Assembly: GCA_003671055.1 (NCBI GenBank) | Contig: QWPV01000004.1 | Span: 1 to 64,000, forward strand | Direction of reading: 5' to 3' | Source of the DNA: Planctomycetota bacterium | GTDB taxonomy: Bacteria > Planctomycetota > Phycisphaerae > Phycisphaerales > SM1A02 | Length of the DNA stretch: 64,000 nt | Part shown: positions 1-7,972 of the stretch, one piece after another | Position numbering within the stretch: the first letter of the stretch is position 1 | Layout: every line of letters begins with the position of its first letter | The notes under the pieces: model-generated | Told to the model about the DNA's origin: nothing | Database searches by the model: none | What the model saw: only the letters and a program-made list of their open reading frames with translations | Made by a program: the position numbers and the translations under genes

Positions 1-278
1 TCCATGACGAACAACGAGTCAAACGTGTCGCGCGGTCAGTCGCGAACGCTAAAAAATGCGAATGCCGGCTACGCCGGCGAGGCGTACCAGAGTGAGCGAA
101 ACCGTGCGCCGTCCATGACGAACAACGAGTCAAACGTGTCGCGCGGTCAGTCGCGAACGCTAAAAAATGCGAATGCCGGCTACGCCGGCGAGGCGTACCA
201 GAGTGAGCGAAACCGTGCGCCGTCCATGACGAACAACGCGTCAAACGTATCGCGCGGTCAGTCGTGAACACTAAAAAA
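1..278. repeat. 111-bp tandem repeat, 2.5 copies from the window edge
   Basis: Units begin at 1, 112 and 223. The first two are identical over 111 bp; the third diverges after a few substitutions and decays near 278. Each unit holds a short perfect hairpin (GCCGGC-TAC-GCCGGC), a CGCG-GTCAGT-CGCG dyad and a run of six A. The period is 37 codons and one plus frame stays open through all copies until a TGA in the third, so a repeat-containing protein tail entering from the left cannot be excluded. The identity of units 1 and 2 at every base points to recent duplication of a DNA element rather than to coding selection. Confidence 0.85.
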
Positions 279-319
279 AACCGACCGCGGGGTTCGTTCC
301 GCCGAAACCCCTGCGGTCG
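273..319 (-). terminator. hairpin with T tract on the minus strand
   Basis: An imperfect stem pairs 283-294 (GACCGCGGGGTT) with 305-318 around an eight-to-ten-base loop. The plus strand carries eight A just before it (273-280), which gives a U tract on a minus-strand transcript. No convincing minus-strand gene lies immediately to the right, so it may insulate the repeat array or serve a gene left of the window. Confidence 0.45.
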
Positions 320-860
320 TCCCTTTGGGTCCAACGAGCCCAGCTTGGCGCAACTCGCGTGAATGCGAATCGCACCCGCTTCGAATCCGGGGATTCGAGG
401 GCTCAATACAGATCCTCCGAGTTTCATTGATCGATCACGCGTCGTTAAGCGAGAAAGAGCATGGAATTCGTTAGGCAGACGGAAACCATGAGGAAAATCG
501 ATCCCTTGGGACTGATGCCCAAAGAGACCTTGCCTCATGCGCCCTTTGACCTAACTCCTATGCTCCGCCCGCTCCCGCGGTTGGTGCAGGCTGAATCTGC
601 CACAGAAAGTGCGAGTGTCAAGGCAAGATTAAACTTTGTGTGCATAATGCCTACAAGATTTAAGTCGAAAGGGGGAATTATCGAACCAATCGCACTCGCG
701 CGCGGCTCGAAAATGAGCGAGTCTGGCAGAAAGCCTGGTCCGTAAACCATCCCCAGTCTGACTTTCCCCCCAAAATTCGAACCCTTTGGCACACATTTGA
801 TTAATCGGGAGTACTTTTCTCCGCTATCTGTCCAGGTCCGTCTGACCCTCTGGAATCTCT
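320..860. other. gene-poor region, no supported gene
   Basis: Short open frames exist (461-745 plus, 535-792 minus), but neither shows a recognisable domain, a good ribosome binding site or the G/C-rich third positions of the neighbours. The right end presumably carries the promoter of the gene at 861; no clear -35/-10 pair was found. Confidence 0.5.
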
Positions 861-2327
861 ATGCCAAGCACGCTCGTTCGCGCCGTTGTCATCACCGCCT
901 CGCTTGTCCTTTCGTGCACCGCTTCTGCAGCGACACGATTTGTGAACGCGAGCCTCACCACCGGACTCAACAACGGAACATCATGGACTGACGCACACCA
1001 AGGCGCAGGCGGCCTCGCTGCGGCGCTGACTGCGAGCGTAGCTGGCGACCAGATCTGGGTCTCGAAAGGCACGTACAAGCCTACGACAACCACCGCACGC
1101 ACGATCTTCCTCACGATGAAGACTGGCGTTGGGATCTACGGAGGATTCACCGGCATCGAGAGCAAACTCGCCCAACGCAATTGGACGACGAACCCGACAA
1201 TCGTCACCGGCGACTTGCTCGGCAACGACAGCGGCGCATTGAACCTCACCGACAATAGTTACCACTGCTTCGTCGGAAGCGGCGCGACTGCGAGCGCAAT
1301 CCTTGATGGGTTCACGGTCAAGGGTGGCTACGCCAACGGCGCGACCGCATCGAACTACGACAAGGGCGCTGGCATCATCATCGTCGGCAGCGGATCGCCA
1401 ACGATTCGAAACTGCAATTTCACTGGCAATCGCTGCACATTCGGCGGCGGCGCGGGATACATCTTCACTGCTGGTGGAACATTCACCGACTGCCGCTTTG
1501 AGAACAATGTTGGTGGCTCCTTCGGCGGCGCGTTCGACACGAACAATGTCACGAGCAACTTCGAACGCTGCGTTTTCATTGGCAATACCGCAGCGCGTGC
1601 AGGTGCGATCGAAAGTTACGGATCCTCGGCAACGAAGATCACCAACTGCGTGTTCAGCGGAAACTCTGCGACCGGCGCAAACGGTGGTGGCGCAGTGTGG
1701 ATCGGAACAAGCAGCGCTTGCACGATTCGCAACTCCACGTTCGTCGCGAATTCCGCGACCACACTCGCAGGATGCATTATCAATACGAGCGGCACGTCTT
1801 CGATTGTGAATTGCATTCTCTGGCAGAACTCCGGACCTGGTGGCATGACTGCAGCGAATCAGATCACGAACTCCGGTGGATCAACCGGCGTCACATACTC
1901 GGTCGTCACCGGTGGATTCACCGGCACTGGTAACACGAATGTTGATCCGCTCTTCGTCGATGCACCGACTCGCAACTACGCATTGCAATTGACATCGCCT
2001 GCGATCGATGCAGGCGCGAATGCGAGTGTGCCAGTTGGAACAACGACAGACATCACAGGTGCGCCACGCTTCGTCAACATCACCACCGTTGTGGATACTG
2101 GTGTTGGCAGTCCACCGATGGTCGATCGCGGCGCCTACGAAGCGCAGACTCCACCACCACCGCCCTGCCCCGCAGATCTCGACGGCAACGCGATAGTGGA
2201 CGCGGCTGACCTCGCAACACTGCTCAGCTACTGGGGAGGCTCCGGCACTGGCGACCTTAACGCGAGTGGGACCATCGACGCCGCTGATCTCACGATCATT
2301 CTCAACGCATGGGGTCCATGTAGCTAA
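861..2327 (+). CDS. secreted right-handed beta-helix protein with dockerin-like C-terminus
   Basis: 488 residues. The N-terminus is a Sec signal peptide (about 1-24, cleavage after TASA). The body, about residues 100-400, is rich in Gly, Asn, Thr and Ser, with recurring short blocks such as CVFSGNSA and CNFTGNRC, each one turn of a right-handed parallel beta-helix of the polymorphic outer membrane/pectate-lyase type. A Pro-rich linker (PPPPPC) leads to two dockerin-like calcium loops (DLDGNAIVDAADL and DLNASGTIDAADL). Such tails are frequent on secreted planctomycete proteins; what they bind is not established. Substrate unknown: surface adhesin or polysaccharide-active protein are both possible. 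It ends convergently with ileS, the stop codons overlapping by 4 bp. Confidence 0.85.
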   Translation: MPSTLVRAVVITASLVLSCTASAATRFVNASLTTGLNNGTSWTDAHQGAGGLAAALTASVAGDQIWVSKGTYKPTTTTARTIFLTMKTGVGIYGGFTGIESKLAQRNWTTNPTIVTGDLLGNDSGALNLTDNSYHCFVGSGATASAILDGFTVKGGYANGATASNYDKGAGIIIVGSGSPTIRNCNFTGNRCTFGGGAGYIFTAGGTFTDCRFENNVGGSFGGAFDTNNVTSNFERCVFIGNTAARAGAIESYGSSATKITNCVFSGNSATGANGGGAVWIGTSSACTIRNSTFVANSATTLAGCIINTSGTSSIVNCILWQNSGPGGMTAANQITNSGGSTGVTYSVVTGGFTGTGNTNVDPLFVDAPTRNYALQLTSPAIDAGANASVPVGTTTDITGAPRFVNITTVVDTGVGSPPMVDRGAYEAQTPPPPPCPADLDGNAIVDAADLATLLSYWGGSGTGDLNASGTIDAADLTIILNAWGPCS

Positions 2328-5137
2328 ACGCCGATTGCCTGCGCGTCTCGATCGCTCAACATGCCGCCGTCGCTGCGAAGTCGAACGGACACATCGCGCC
2401 GCCAACTGCGTTCGCAACGCGGTTGCTCGCGAAGATCCTCCACTTGCACGGCTCCATCCGCAGCGAGTGCCACACGCGATACGCCGAAGAGATCCGCAAG
2501 GTCGCCCATGAACGGCTGCAACTGATTCGTCGGATCTGGCAGCACTAACCCAGCATCAAGTTTGTTGTCGATGCCATTTGACTTCGCCGCCTCGAGCGCT
2601 TTGCCCACTGCATCTTCAAGCGCCCAAACCGCTTCCCAGCGCGAATCTGCCGTGACATCAAGTGCTTCGTACTGTTCGAGCATGATGCAGGCTGCGTCAT
2701 CACGCTTGAGTACGCGCCATGCTTCATCTGCTGTGTGCGGCAAAAGCGGTGCGAGCATTCTGCAAAGCGTTGCAGCAGCTGTGTACATCGCACTCTGTGC
2801 AGCGCGTCGACGCGGCGAATCCGCAGCGTCGCAGTACAAGCGATCCTTCGTCGCAACGCAGTAGCCTGCGGAGAGCGTGTCGTTGCAGAAGTCGAAGATT
2901 GCACGGTTCGCATCGCGGAAGCGGAACGCTTTGTACGACGCACGAACTTCGCGTTGCACACGCGAGAGTTCCGCAAGCATCCACGCTTCGAGTGAATCGC
3001 TTCGATGCGCGCTCGGCACAATGCCATGCGTTGCATGATCGAAGTCCTCAAGGTTCGAAAGGAGGTAGCGAATCGTGTTGCGCACCTTGCGATACGCCTC
3101 GCCCGCGACATTGAAGAACTCGATGTCCATTCGAATGTCGTTCTCGTAATCGATCGAACTCGTCCACCATCGCGCAACATCCGCACCGTGATCTTTCATC
3201 ACAGTTTCCACTTCGATGGTGTTGCCGAGCGACTTCGACATCTTCTTCCCTTCCTTGTCGACGATGAAGCCGTGCGTCACAAGTCGCTTGAATGGCGCGA
3301 CGCCTGTTGCGCCCAATGCGGGAAGCAACGAGAGTTGAAACCATCCGCGGTGCTGATCGCTTCCCTCAAGGTAAGCCTCGCTCGGATAGCCGAGCCCGCG
3401 CGCGCGAAGCACTGCGTTCCATGAACTTCCCGCTTCAAACCACACGTCAAAGATGTCGTAGAGCTTTGTGATCGTCGACAGGTCAAAGCCAGCGGGCGCG
3501 TCGGGATCATTCTTCGCGTCGTAGCCCGCGAGTAGTTCCGCAGGCGTTTCCATGAACCAGCAATCGCTGCCCTTCTCCGCAACGCGAGCAGCGATCGCGC
3601 GCACGCTTGCGGAGGTGAGAAACACTGTGCCATCGGCGAGTTTGAAGGCAGGAATTGGAAGTCCCCACGCACGCTGACGCGAGAGACACCAATCAGGGCG
3701 CGACTCAAGCATGCCGCGCATGCGATTGCGTCCCCACTCCGGCACGAACTCTACATCGTGCTCGACTGCACTGATCGCCATCGCGCGCAGACTCTTGTTG
3801 TCACGCTTCGTTGGTCGGTCGACGGAGATGAACCATTGCTCTGTCGAACGAAAAATCACTGGCGTCTTTGATCGCCAATCATGCGGATAGGAGTGTGTGA
3901 ACTTGTGGTCGTGGAAGAGATGCCCGCTCTCACGCAAATGTTCGGCGACTTCAGGGTTCGCGTCCCAGATGGATTTTCCGATGAGCCACGCGGGGACAGA
4001 GTCGTCGTAGGTGCCGTCTTCCTTCACTGGACAATACGCAGGAAGACCTTCCTTCAATCCCGTGCGATAGTCATCTGCACCGTGACCTGGCGCGGTGTGC
4101 ACAAGGCCAGTGCCATCTTCAAGCGTGACGTAGTCGGCTGCAACAATGCGCCCGAGTCGATCGCAGAATGGATGCTTGTACTCAAGACCAAGCAGTTGCT
4201 CGCCGTCGACTTCTGCCAACCGAACGACATGCTCCACGCCCGCCTTCTTCGCGACGCGATCGACAAGTTCGCTCGCAAGAATCGACGTCGATCCGTCCAT
4301 CTCCACCAGTGCGTACCGATTGCGTGGGTGCACGGCAATCGCGAGATTCGCAGGCAAAGTCCACGGTGTCGTCGTCCAAATCATGAACGAAGGCGTGACA
4401 TCAATCTCGCAGCCGAACACTGTTTCAAGTTTCGTCTTGTCCACTGCCTCGAAATCAACGTACACCGAAAGATCTTCGCGATCCTCGTACTCCAACTCCG
4501 CTTCTGCGAGCGCTGTTTTGTTGGCGATCGACCAATGCACCGGCTTGAGTGCGCGATACACCACGCCTTGTTCAAGTAGAAGCGCGAAGACGTCAAGCAC
4601 TTTCGATTCAAACTCCGGCATCATCGTGAAGTAGGGATGCGCGTAATCCGCCATCGTGAGCAAGCGCTTCATCTGCGTCGTTTGCAACTCGATGAACTTC
4701 TTCGCACTCGCGGCACACTCGCGGCGAATCGCCATGCGTCGCGCGTCAGGTTCGAGGCCGTCGATCTTCGCGCCCTTCCCCTTCTCGTGCAGTTCGGTCA
4801 TGACCTTGTGCTCGATGGGAAGTCCATGCGTGTCCCAACCTGGAACATAGTGGACGCGATGACCTTCCATCAACGCCGAACGCACGACAAAGTCCTTGAG
4901 CACCTTGTTGAGCAAATGCCCTGCGTGAATGTTGCCGTTGGCGTAGGGAGGTCCATCGTGGAACACAAAGGGTTCCGCCTCACTTCGCGCTGCAAGCAAC
5001 TGATCATGCAGTCCCATGCTCTCCCAGCGCTTCATGGACGCAGGCTCAGACTGCACAAGATTCGCCTTCATCGCGAAGCTGGTCTTCGGAAGGCGAACGG
5101 TTTCTTTGTAGCTGCGTGGGCTGCTTGCGTCGGTCAT
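2324..5137 (-). CDS. ileS: isoleucine-tRNA ligase
   Basis: Class I aminoacyl-tRNA synthetase charging tRNA-Ile in the cytoplasm, about 937 residues. Visible are the HIGH-type motif (NIHAGHLLNKVLKDF), the CP1 editing-domain signature (TTTPWTLPANLAI), the adenylate motif (GSDQHRGWFQLSLL) and KMSKS (KKMSKSLGNTIE). The anticodon-binding helical domain follows. The C-terminal zinc-finger module ends with RDAQAIGV as usual, but its cysteines are largely gone (RCERSWRR in place of C-x-x-C), so zinc binding there is probably lost. The start at MTDASSPRSYKET is chosen because family homology begins just after it; the frame stays open upstream but that part is not protein-like. Divergent from the methyltransferase gene at 5267. 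Confidence 0.96.
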   Translation of the reverse strand: MTDASSPRSYKETVRLPKTSFAMKANLVQSEPASMKRWESMGLHDQLLAARSEAEPFVFHDGPPYANGNIHAGHLLNKVLKDFVVRSALMEGHRVHYVPGWDTHGLPIEHKVMTELHEKGKGAKIDGLEPDARRMAIRRECAASAKKFIELQTTQMKRLLTMADYAHPYFTMMPEFESKVLDVFALLLEQGVVYRALKPVHWSIANKTALAEAELEYEDREDLSVYVDFEAVDKTKLETVFGCEIDVTPSFMIWTTTPWTLPANLAIAVHPRNRYALVEMDGSTSILASELVDRVAKKAGVEHVVRLAEVDGEQLLGLEYKHPFCDRLGRIVAADYVTLEDGTGLVHTAPGHGADDYRTGLKEGLPAYCPVKEDGTYDDSVPAWLIGKSIWDANPEVAEHLRESGHLFHDHKFTHSYPHDWRSKTPVIFRSTEQWFISVDRPTKRDNKSLRAMAISAVEHDVEFVPEWGRNRMRGMLESRPDWCLSRQRAWGLPIPAFKLADGTVFLTSASVRAIAARVAEKGSDCWFMETPAELLAGYDAKNDPDAPAGFDLSTITKLYDIFDVWFEAGSSWNAVLRARGLGYPSEAYLEGSDQHRGWFQLSLLPALGATGVAPFKRLVTHGFIVDKEGKKMSKSLGNTIEVETVMKDHGADVARWWTSSIDYENDIRMDIEFFNVAGEAYRKVRNTIRYLLSNLEDFDHATHGIVPSAHRSDSLEAWMLAELSRVQREVRASYKAFRFRDANRAIFDFCNDTLSAGYCVATKDRLYCDAADSPRRRAAQSAMYTAAATLCRMLAPLLPHTADEAWRVLKRDDAACIMLEQYEALDVTADSRWEAVWALEDAVGKALEAAKSNGIDNKLDAGLVLPDPTNQLQPFMGDLADLFGVSRVALAADGAVQVEDLREQPRCERSWRRDVSVRLRSDGGMLSDRDAQAIGV

Positions 5138-5266
5138 GGTGTACAGCGTGGGATCAGGTGATGCGTAGGGGCGTTGACAGAAGAGGCGGAAGGATATCAG
5201 GGCGAGTTCCCCGTTCTTCATGCGCTCCTTCATGCCTCGCACCATCAGAAGCCGATCTTGGCATCC

Positions 5267-6469
5267 ATGGCTGAACGCGTTCTTGCGCATGAAACTATTG
5301 GTGGATTGGTCATCGTCAAAGATGATGCCGCTGTCGTCGTGCGCAAACCGTGGGTGACTGAAGCAGAAGGCGCGGCGCTCGCGCAATCACTCGCCTCCCA
5401 GCCAGGCGCAGTCGCAGCTGTCGGCGCGTTTCGACTGCGCAATGGAACCGTTCTCTCTGCTGGTGATTTTCTGCTCCATCCCAAAGGTCTGCACTTCCGC
5501 ATGCGAGGTGCTCCTGCAGCAGCCGCACGTTTCGGCTGCGAATGTGATTGCGTTGCGGATGGCGCGGTCGCGATTCGACGCGGCGCATTTGATGTGATGC
5601 AAGGCCGCACCATTCTTGCAGGCGGATTCGGCGACCTCTCGATGGCAACACTCACGCTCGCGATTCGAAGATCACTTGGTGCGAGTGTGCGCGTCGTGAT
5701 GCTTCCAGACGTTCTGCTTGAGCAGCGTGATCCTGAACTCTCCATCACGCCGGACGCGCGCGCCGCATGCACCCGCGAATTCGGCATCGATCCACTCGCT
5801 GCGAATCTGCACGCGCTGCGTGATATCCATTTCGCGTGGACGCGTTGGAACGCGCAACTCTGGGGTCGACCTGGAGACTTCTCCAAGTACGAAGAGCGCG
5901 GCGCGTACCACTTTACGAGTTATGACTCGCACGTTCCCTTTCGTCAACGCGCCGATTCCATCGCGCAACTCGTCATCGACACGCTTGCGAAGAGTGCTAT
6001 TGCAGGACCTGTGCTCGACGTCGGTGCGGGCGACGGCTTGTTCTCGTGGCTCATCGCGAAATCTGGGCGGCGCGTGGAAGGCATCGAGCGCGAAGCTGCT
6101 GCAATCGAAGCCGCCAACGCAGAGTTTCAGAAGCGTGGCGTGAATGCTGCCGTCACGCTCGGCGATGCTGAAGCGATGCAGTACCCAGATGCGACGTTTG
6201 CTGCTGCGCTCCTCGCCGATGTGATTGAACATCTCCCGAACCCCGTCCAAGCGCTGCACGAGATACGTCGAGTGCTGAAGCCGGGCGGCTCGCTTATCGT
6301 CGTCACACCATCGTGGCGATTCGGTGGTTCACCAGATCCGGTGCATCATCTTGAGGAATACAGGATGGATGAACTGCTGCGTCAACTTGGCGCATGCGGA
6401 TTTACTGTGCGCGAATCAGGCGCCATCAAAGGGCAATACGACGACCTCGTCGCGATCGCCTCACGCTGA
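5267..6469 (+). CDS. SAM-dependent methyltransferase with an N-terminal unassigned domain
   Basis: About 400 residues. The C-terminal half is a class I (methyltransferase type 11) fold: motif I is VLDVGAGDGLFSWLIAKSG, then an acidic EGIER-type strand end, LLADVIEHLPNP (motif IV region) and RRVLKPGGSLIVVTPSW. The N-terminal 190 residues are not confidently assigned; they look like a sugar- or nucleotide-transfer type alpha/beta domain (ILAGGFGDLSMATL). The class suggests methylation of a small molecule, lipid or glycan; substrate unknown. ATG 5267 is preferred over a TTG at 5174 because the upstream 31 residues are low-quality and leave little room for the divergent ileS promoter. Confidence 0.8.
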   Translation: MAERVLAHETIGGLVIVKDDAAVVVRKPWVTEAEGAALAQSLASQPGAVAAVGAFRLRNGTVLSAGDFLLHPKGLHFRMRGAPAAAARFGCECDCVADGAVAIRRGAFDVMQGRTILAGGFGDLSMATLTLAIRRSLGASVRVVMLPDVLLEQRDPELSITPDARAACTREFGIDPLAANLHALRDIHFAWTRWNAQLWGRPGDFSKYEERGAYHFTSYDSHVPFRQRADSIAQLVIDTLAKSAIAGPVLDVGAGDGLFSWLIAKSGRRVEGIEREAAAIEAANAEFQKRGVNAAVTLGDAEAMQYPDATFAAALLADVIEHLPNPVQALHEIRRVLKPGGSLIVVTPSWRFGGSPDPVHHLEEYRMDELLRQLGACGFTVRESGAIKGQYDDLVAIASR

Positions 6470-6487
6470 TCATTCAGACCATTCAGA

Positions 6488-6694
6488 TCATGGATGCTCG
6501 CCAGGCTTCACGACCTCGTCGAGGTACTTCTGAAACTCGCCCATCTTGTAGGAAATGAAACAGAACGCGTGATGAATCGCGAAGTACTCCGCGTCCGTGA
6601 GATCCTTGTCGAGGTCTCCACGCTGGCGGTTGAGTTCAGCAAGGACGCGTTCCACTTTGATCTTCATGCTCTTCTCAGGTGCTGATTCAGTCAT
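6488..6694 (-). CDS. small hypothetical protein (68 aa)
   Basis: Charged, helical small protein (motif ending ISYKMGEFQKYLDEVVKPG) without a recognised domain, signal peptide or membrane segment. The start at MTESAPEKS has a good ribosome binding site (GAGGGG, 7 nt upstream on the minus strand) and overlaps the end of the ZIP transporter gene by 8 bp, so the two are probably translationally coupled. Aromatic and charged residues at regular spacing suggest a small helical bundle. Role unknown. Confidence 0.65.
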   Translation of the reverse strand: MTESAPEKSMKIKVERVLAELNRQRGDLDKDLTDAEYFAIHHAFCFISYKMGEFQKYLDEVVKPGEHP

Positions 6695-7691
6695 GCGTGT
6701 GCCCCTCATGCGACTCATGCGATTCATGCGAATGCGAATGCGCTGATTGCGCGTAATGCGATTCCACGCGCGCAATCGCGATCGAAATCGCGAGTCCACA
6801 CAAGAGTGCGACACTCAGCGCCACGCGATCATGCCGATGGAACTGCAATTCAGGCAGTAAATCACTCGACGCGATGCAGATGAATGTTCCCGCGGCAAAC
6901 GCAAGCGCGTAGGGAAGCACGGTTGACTCATGCCCCTGCGCGCCGAGCATGAATGCAATCGCGCCCACAGGCACAACGAGCGAGAAGAGAATATTGATGA
7001 GATGCGCGTGCGATTTTGGGCGACCGCTCGCGCGTGCGAGCGTGAGAACCGTCATCGAGTCAAACGGCTTGTGCAAGACGATGACGAGAAATGTGCCAAG
7101 GCCAGCGATTGCCCCAGTACTCTCGCCATGCGAACCCGCAAGCACCGCCGCTGCGAGCGCGACACCTTCGAGCAGACTGTGCAGCGACATCCCAATCGCA
7201 GCACCAATCCACGACAAGTTTCGCACAGGCGCATCCTGCGAAGACTTCGCGCGACCGTTCTGGACTTTTGGCGAATGATGATGCCCATCGCAACACGCAT
7301 CGTGTTCGTGCGAATCCGCAAGCGGCTCATGCTGGTGATAGTGAAAGAGTCGCTCAAGCAAGAACATGAGCGCAAAGCCAACGAGCACCGCGAGCATCAC
7401 GCCATCAAGTTTCGAGTGCATCAACCCGTGCGCATTTTCTCCAGCACTCGCGTTTCCCTCCAACGCAGGTTCAAGCGCAAGCATCACCGCATGCGGCAAC
7501 AGATGCAGTAACCCAACACCAAGCATTACGCCCGAGACAAGGCTCAACGAAATCTGCAATCGACGATGCCCAAGTTTCAGCACAGTCGCAAGCGCGCCAC
7601 CCGCAAAGGAAGCAATGCAAATGAGCGCAACAAAGATGCTCAGCAGTGCGAATGGTTGGTCAAGCGTGGGAGCGGTGGATGGCGTCAGCAT
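6687..7691 (-). CDS. ZIP-family divalent metal transporter
   Basis: About 334 residues, inner membrane. Hydrophobic helices begin at about residue 12 (LLSIFVALICIASFAGG). TM4 carries GMSLHSLLEGVALAAAV, the HS..EG metal-binding signature of ZIP proteins, and TM5 carries a companion HKPFDS motif. The central loop is histidine-rich (HYHQHEP, HEHDACCDGHHH), as is the C-terminus (HSHSHESHESHEGHTHD), both typical metal-sensing or delivery segments. ZIP proteins import Zn2+ and sometimes Fe2+ or Mn2+; the metal is not determinable here. Start MLTPSTAP is chosen because the longer frame would run through the tRNA-Ala region. Coupled to the small gene at 6488. Confidence 0.9.
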   Translation of the reverse strand: MLTPSTAPTLDQPFALLSIFVALICIASFAGGALATVLKLGHRRLQISLSLVSGVMLGVGLLHLLPHAVMLALEPALEGNASAGENAHGLMHSKLDGVMLAVLVGFALMFLLERLFHYHQHEPLADSHEHDACCDGHHHSPKVQNGRAKSSQDAPVRNLSWIGAAIGMSLHSLLEGVALAAAVLAGSHGESTGAIAGLGTFLVIVLHKPFDSMTVLTLARASGRPKSHAHLINILFSLVVPVGAIAFMLGAQGHESTVLPYALAFAAGTFICIASSDLLPELQFHRHDRVALSVALLCGLAISIAIARVESHYAQSAHSHSHESHESHEGHTHD

Positions 7692-7796
7692 TTGGGGAAC
7701 AAGCGGGAGATGGGTGAGACGCGCGGAGGATAGCCCACAAGTGCAACTCGTTGCCTGCACGACACCCATCGGATACAGTCTGCCCCCCGAAGTGTT

Positions 7797-7869
7797 GGGG
7801 TGGTAGCTCAATTGGCAGAGCGCCTCGGTCGCATCGAGGAGGTTGTGAGTTCGACTCTCATCCACTCCA
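7797..7869 (+). tRNA. tRNA-Ala (anticodon CGC)
   Basis: A full cloverleaf folds: acceptor GGGGTGG with CCACTCC, D arm GCTC-AATTGGCA-GAGC, anticodon arm CCTCG-GTCGCAT-CGAGG, and T arm GTGAG-TTCGACT-CTCAT. The loop gives anticodon CGC (codon GCG). The acceptor stem has the G3:U70 wobble pair, the classical alanine identity element, and A as discriminator. CCA is not encoded. Confidence 0.95.
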
Positions 7870-7873
7870 CTTC

Positions 7874-7910
7874 AATAAGGCTCCCCCTCAAGTGGGAGCC
7901 TTATTCTTTT
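7874..7910 (+). terminator. Rho-independent terminator of tRNA-Ala
   Basis: A perfect 12-bp stem (AATAAGGCTCCC paired with GGGAGCCTTATT, 8-nt loop) is followed by CTTTT, five bases after the tRNA end. Confidence 0.9.
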
Positions 7911-7972
7911 GGTTCGAAACACCTGCAAGAATCACTCTTTTTTGCCACTCTCTGCCCCGTAAACTCTCTCGG

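Noticed and set aside
461-745. 94-codon open frame
   Set aside because: No ribosome site, no domain, third positions unlike the neighbours.
7692-7865. N-terminal extension of the ZIP gene across the tRNA
   Set aside because: It would encode antisense tRNA sequence; the start MLTPSTAP is used.
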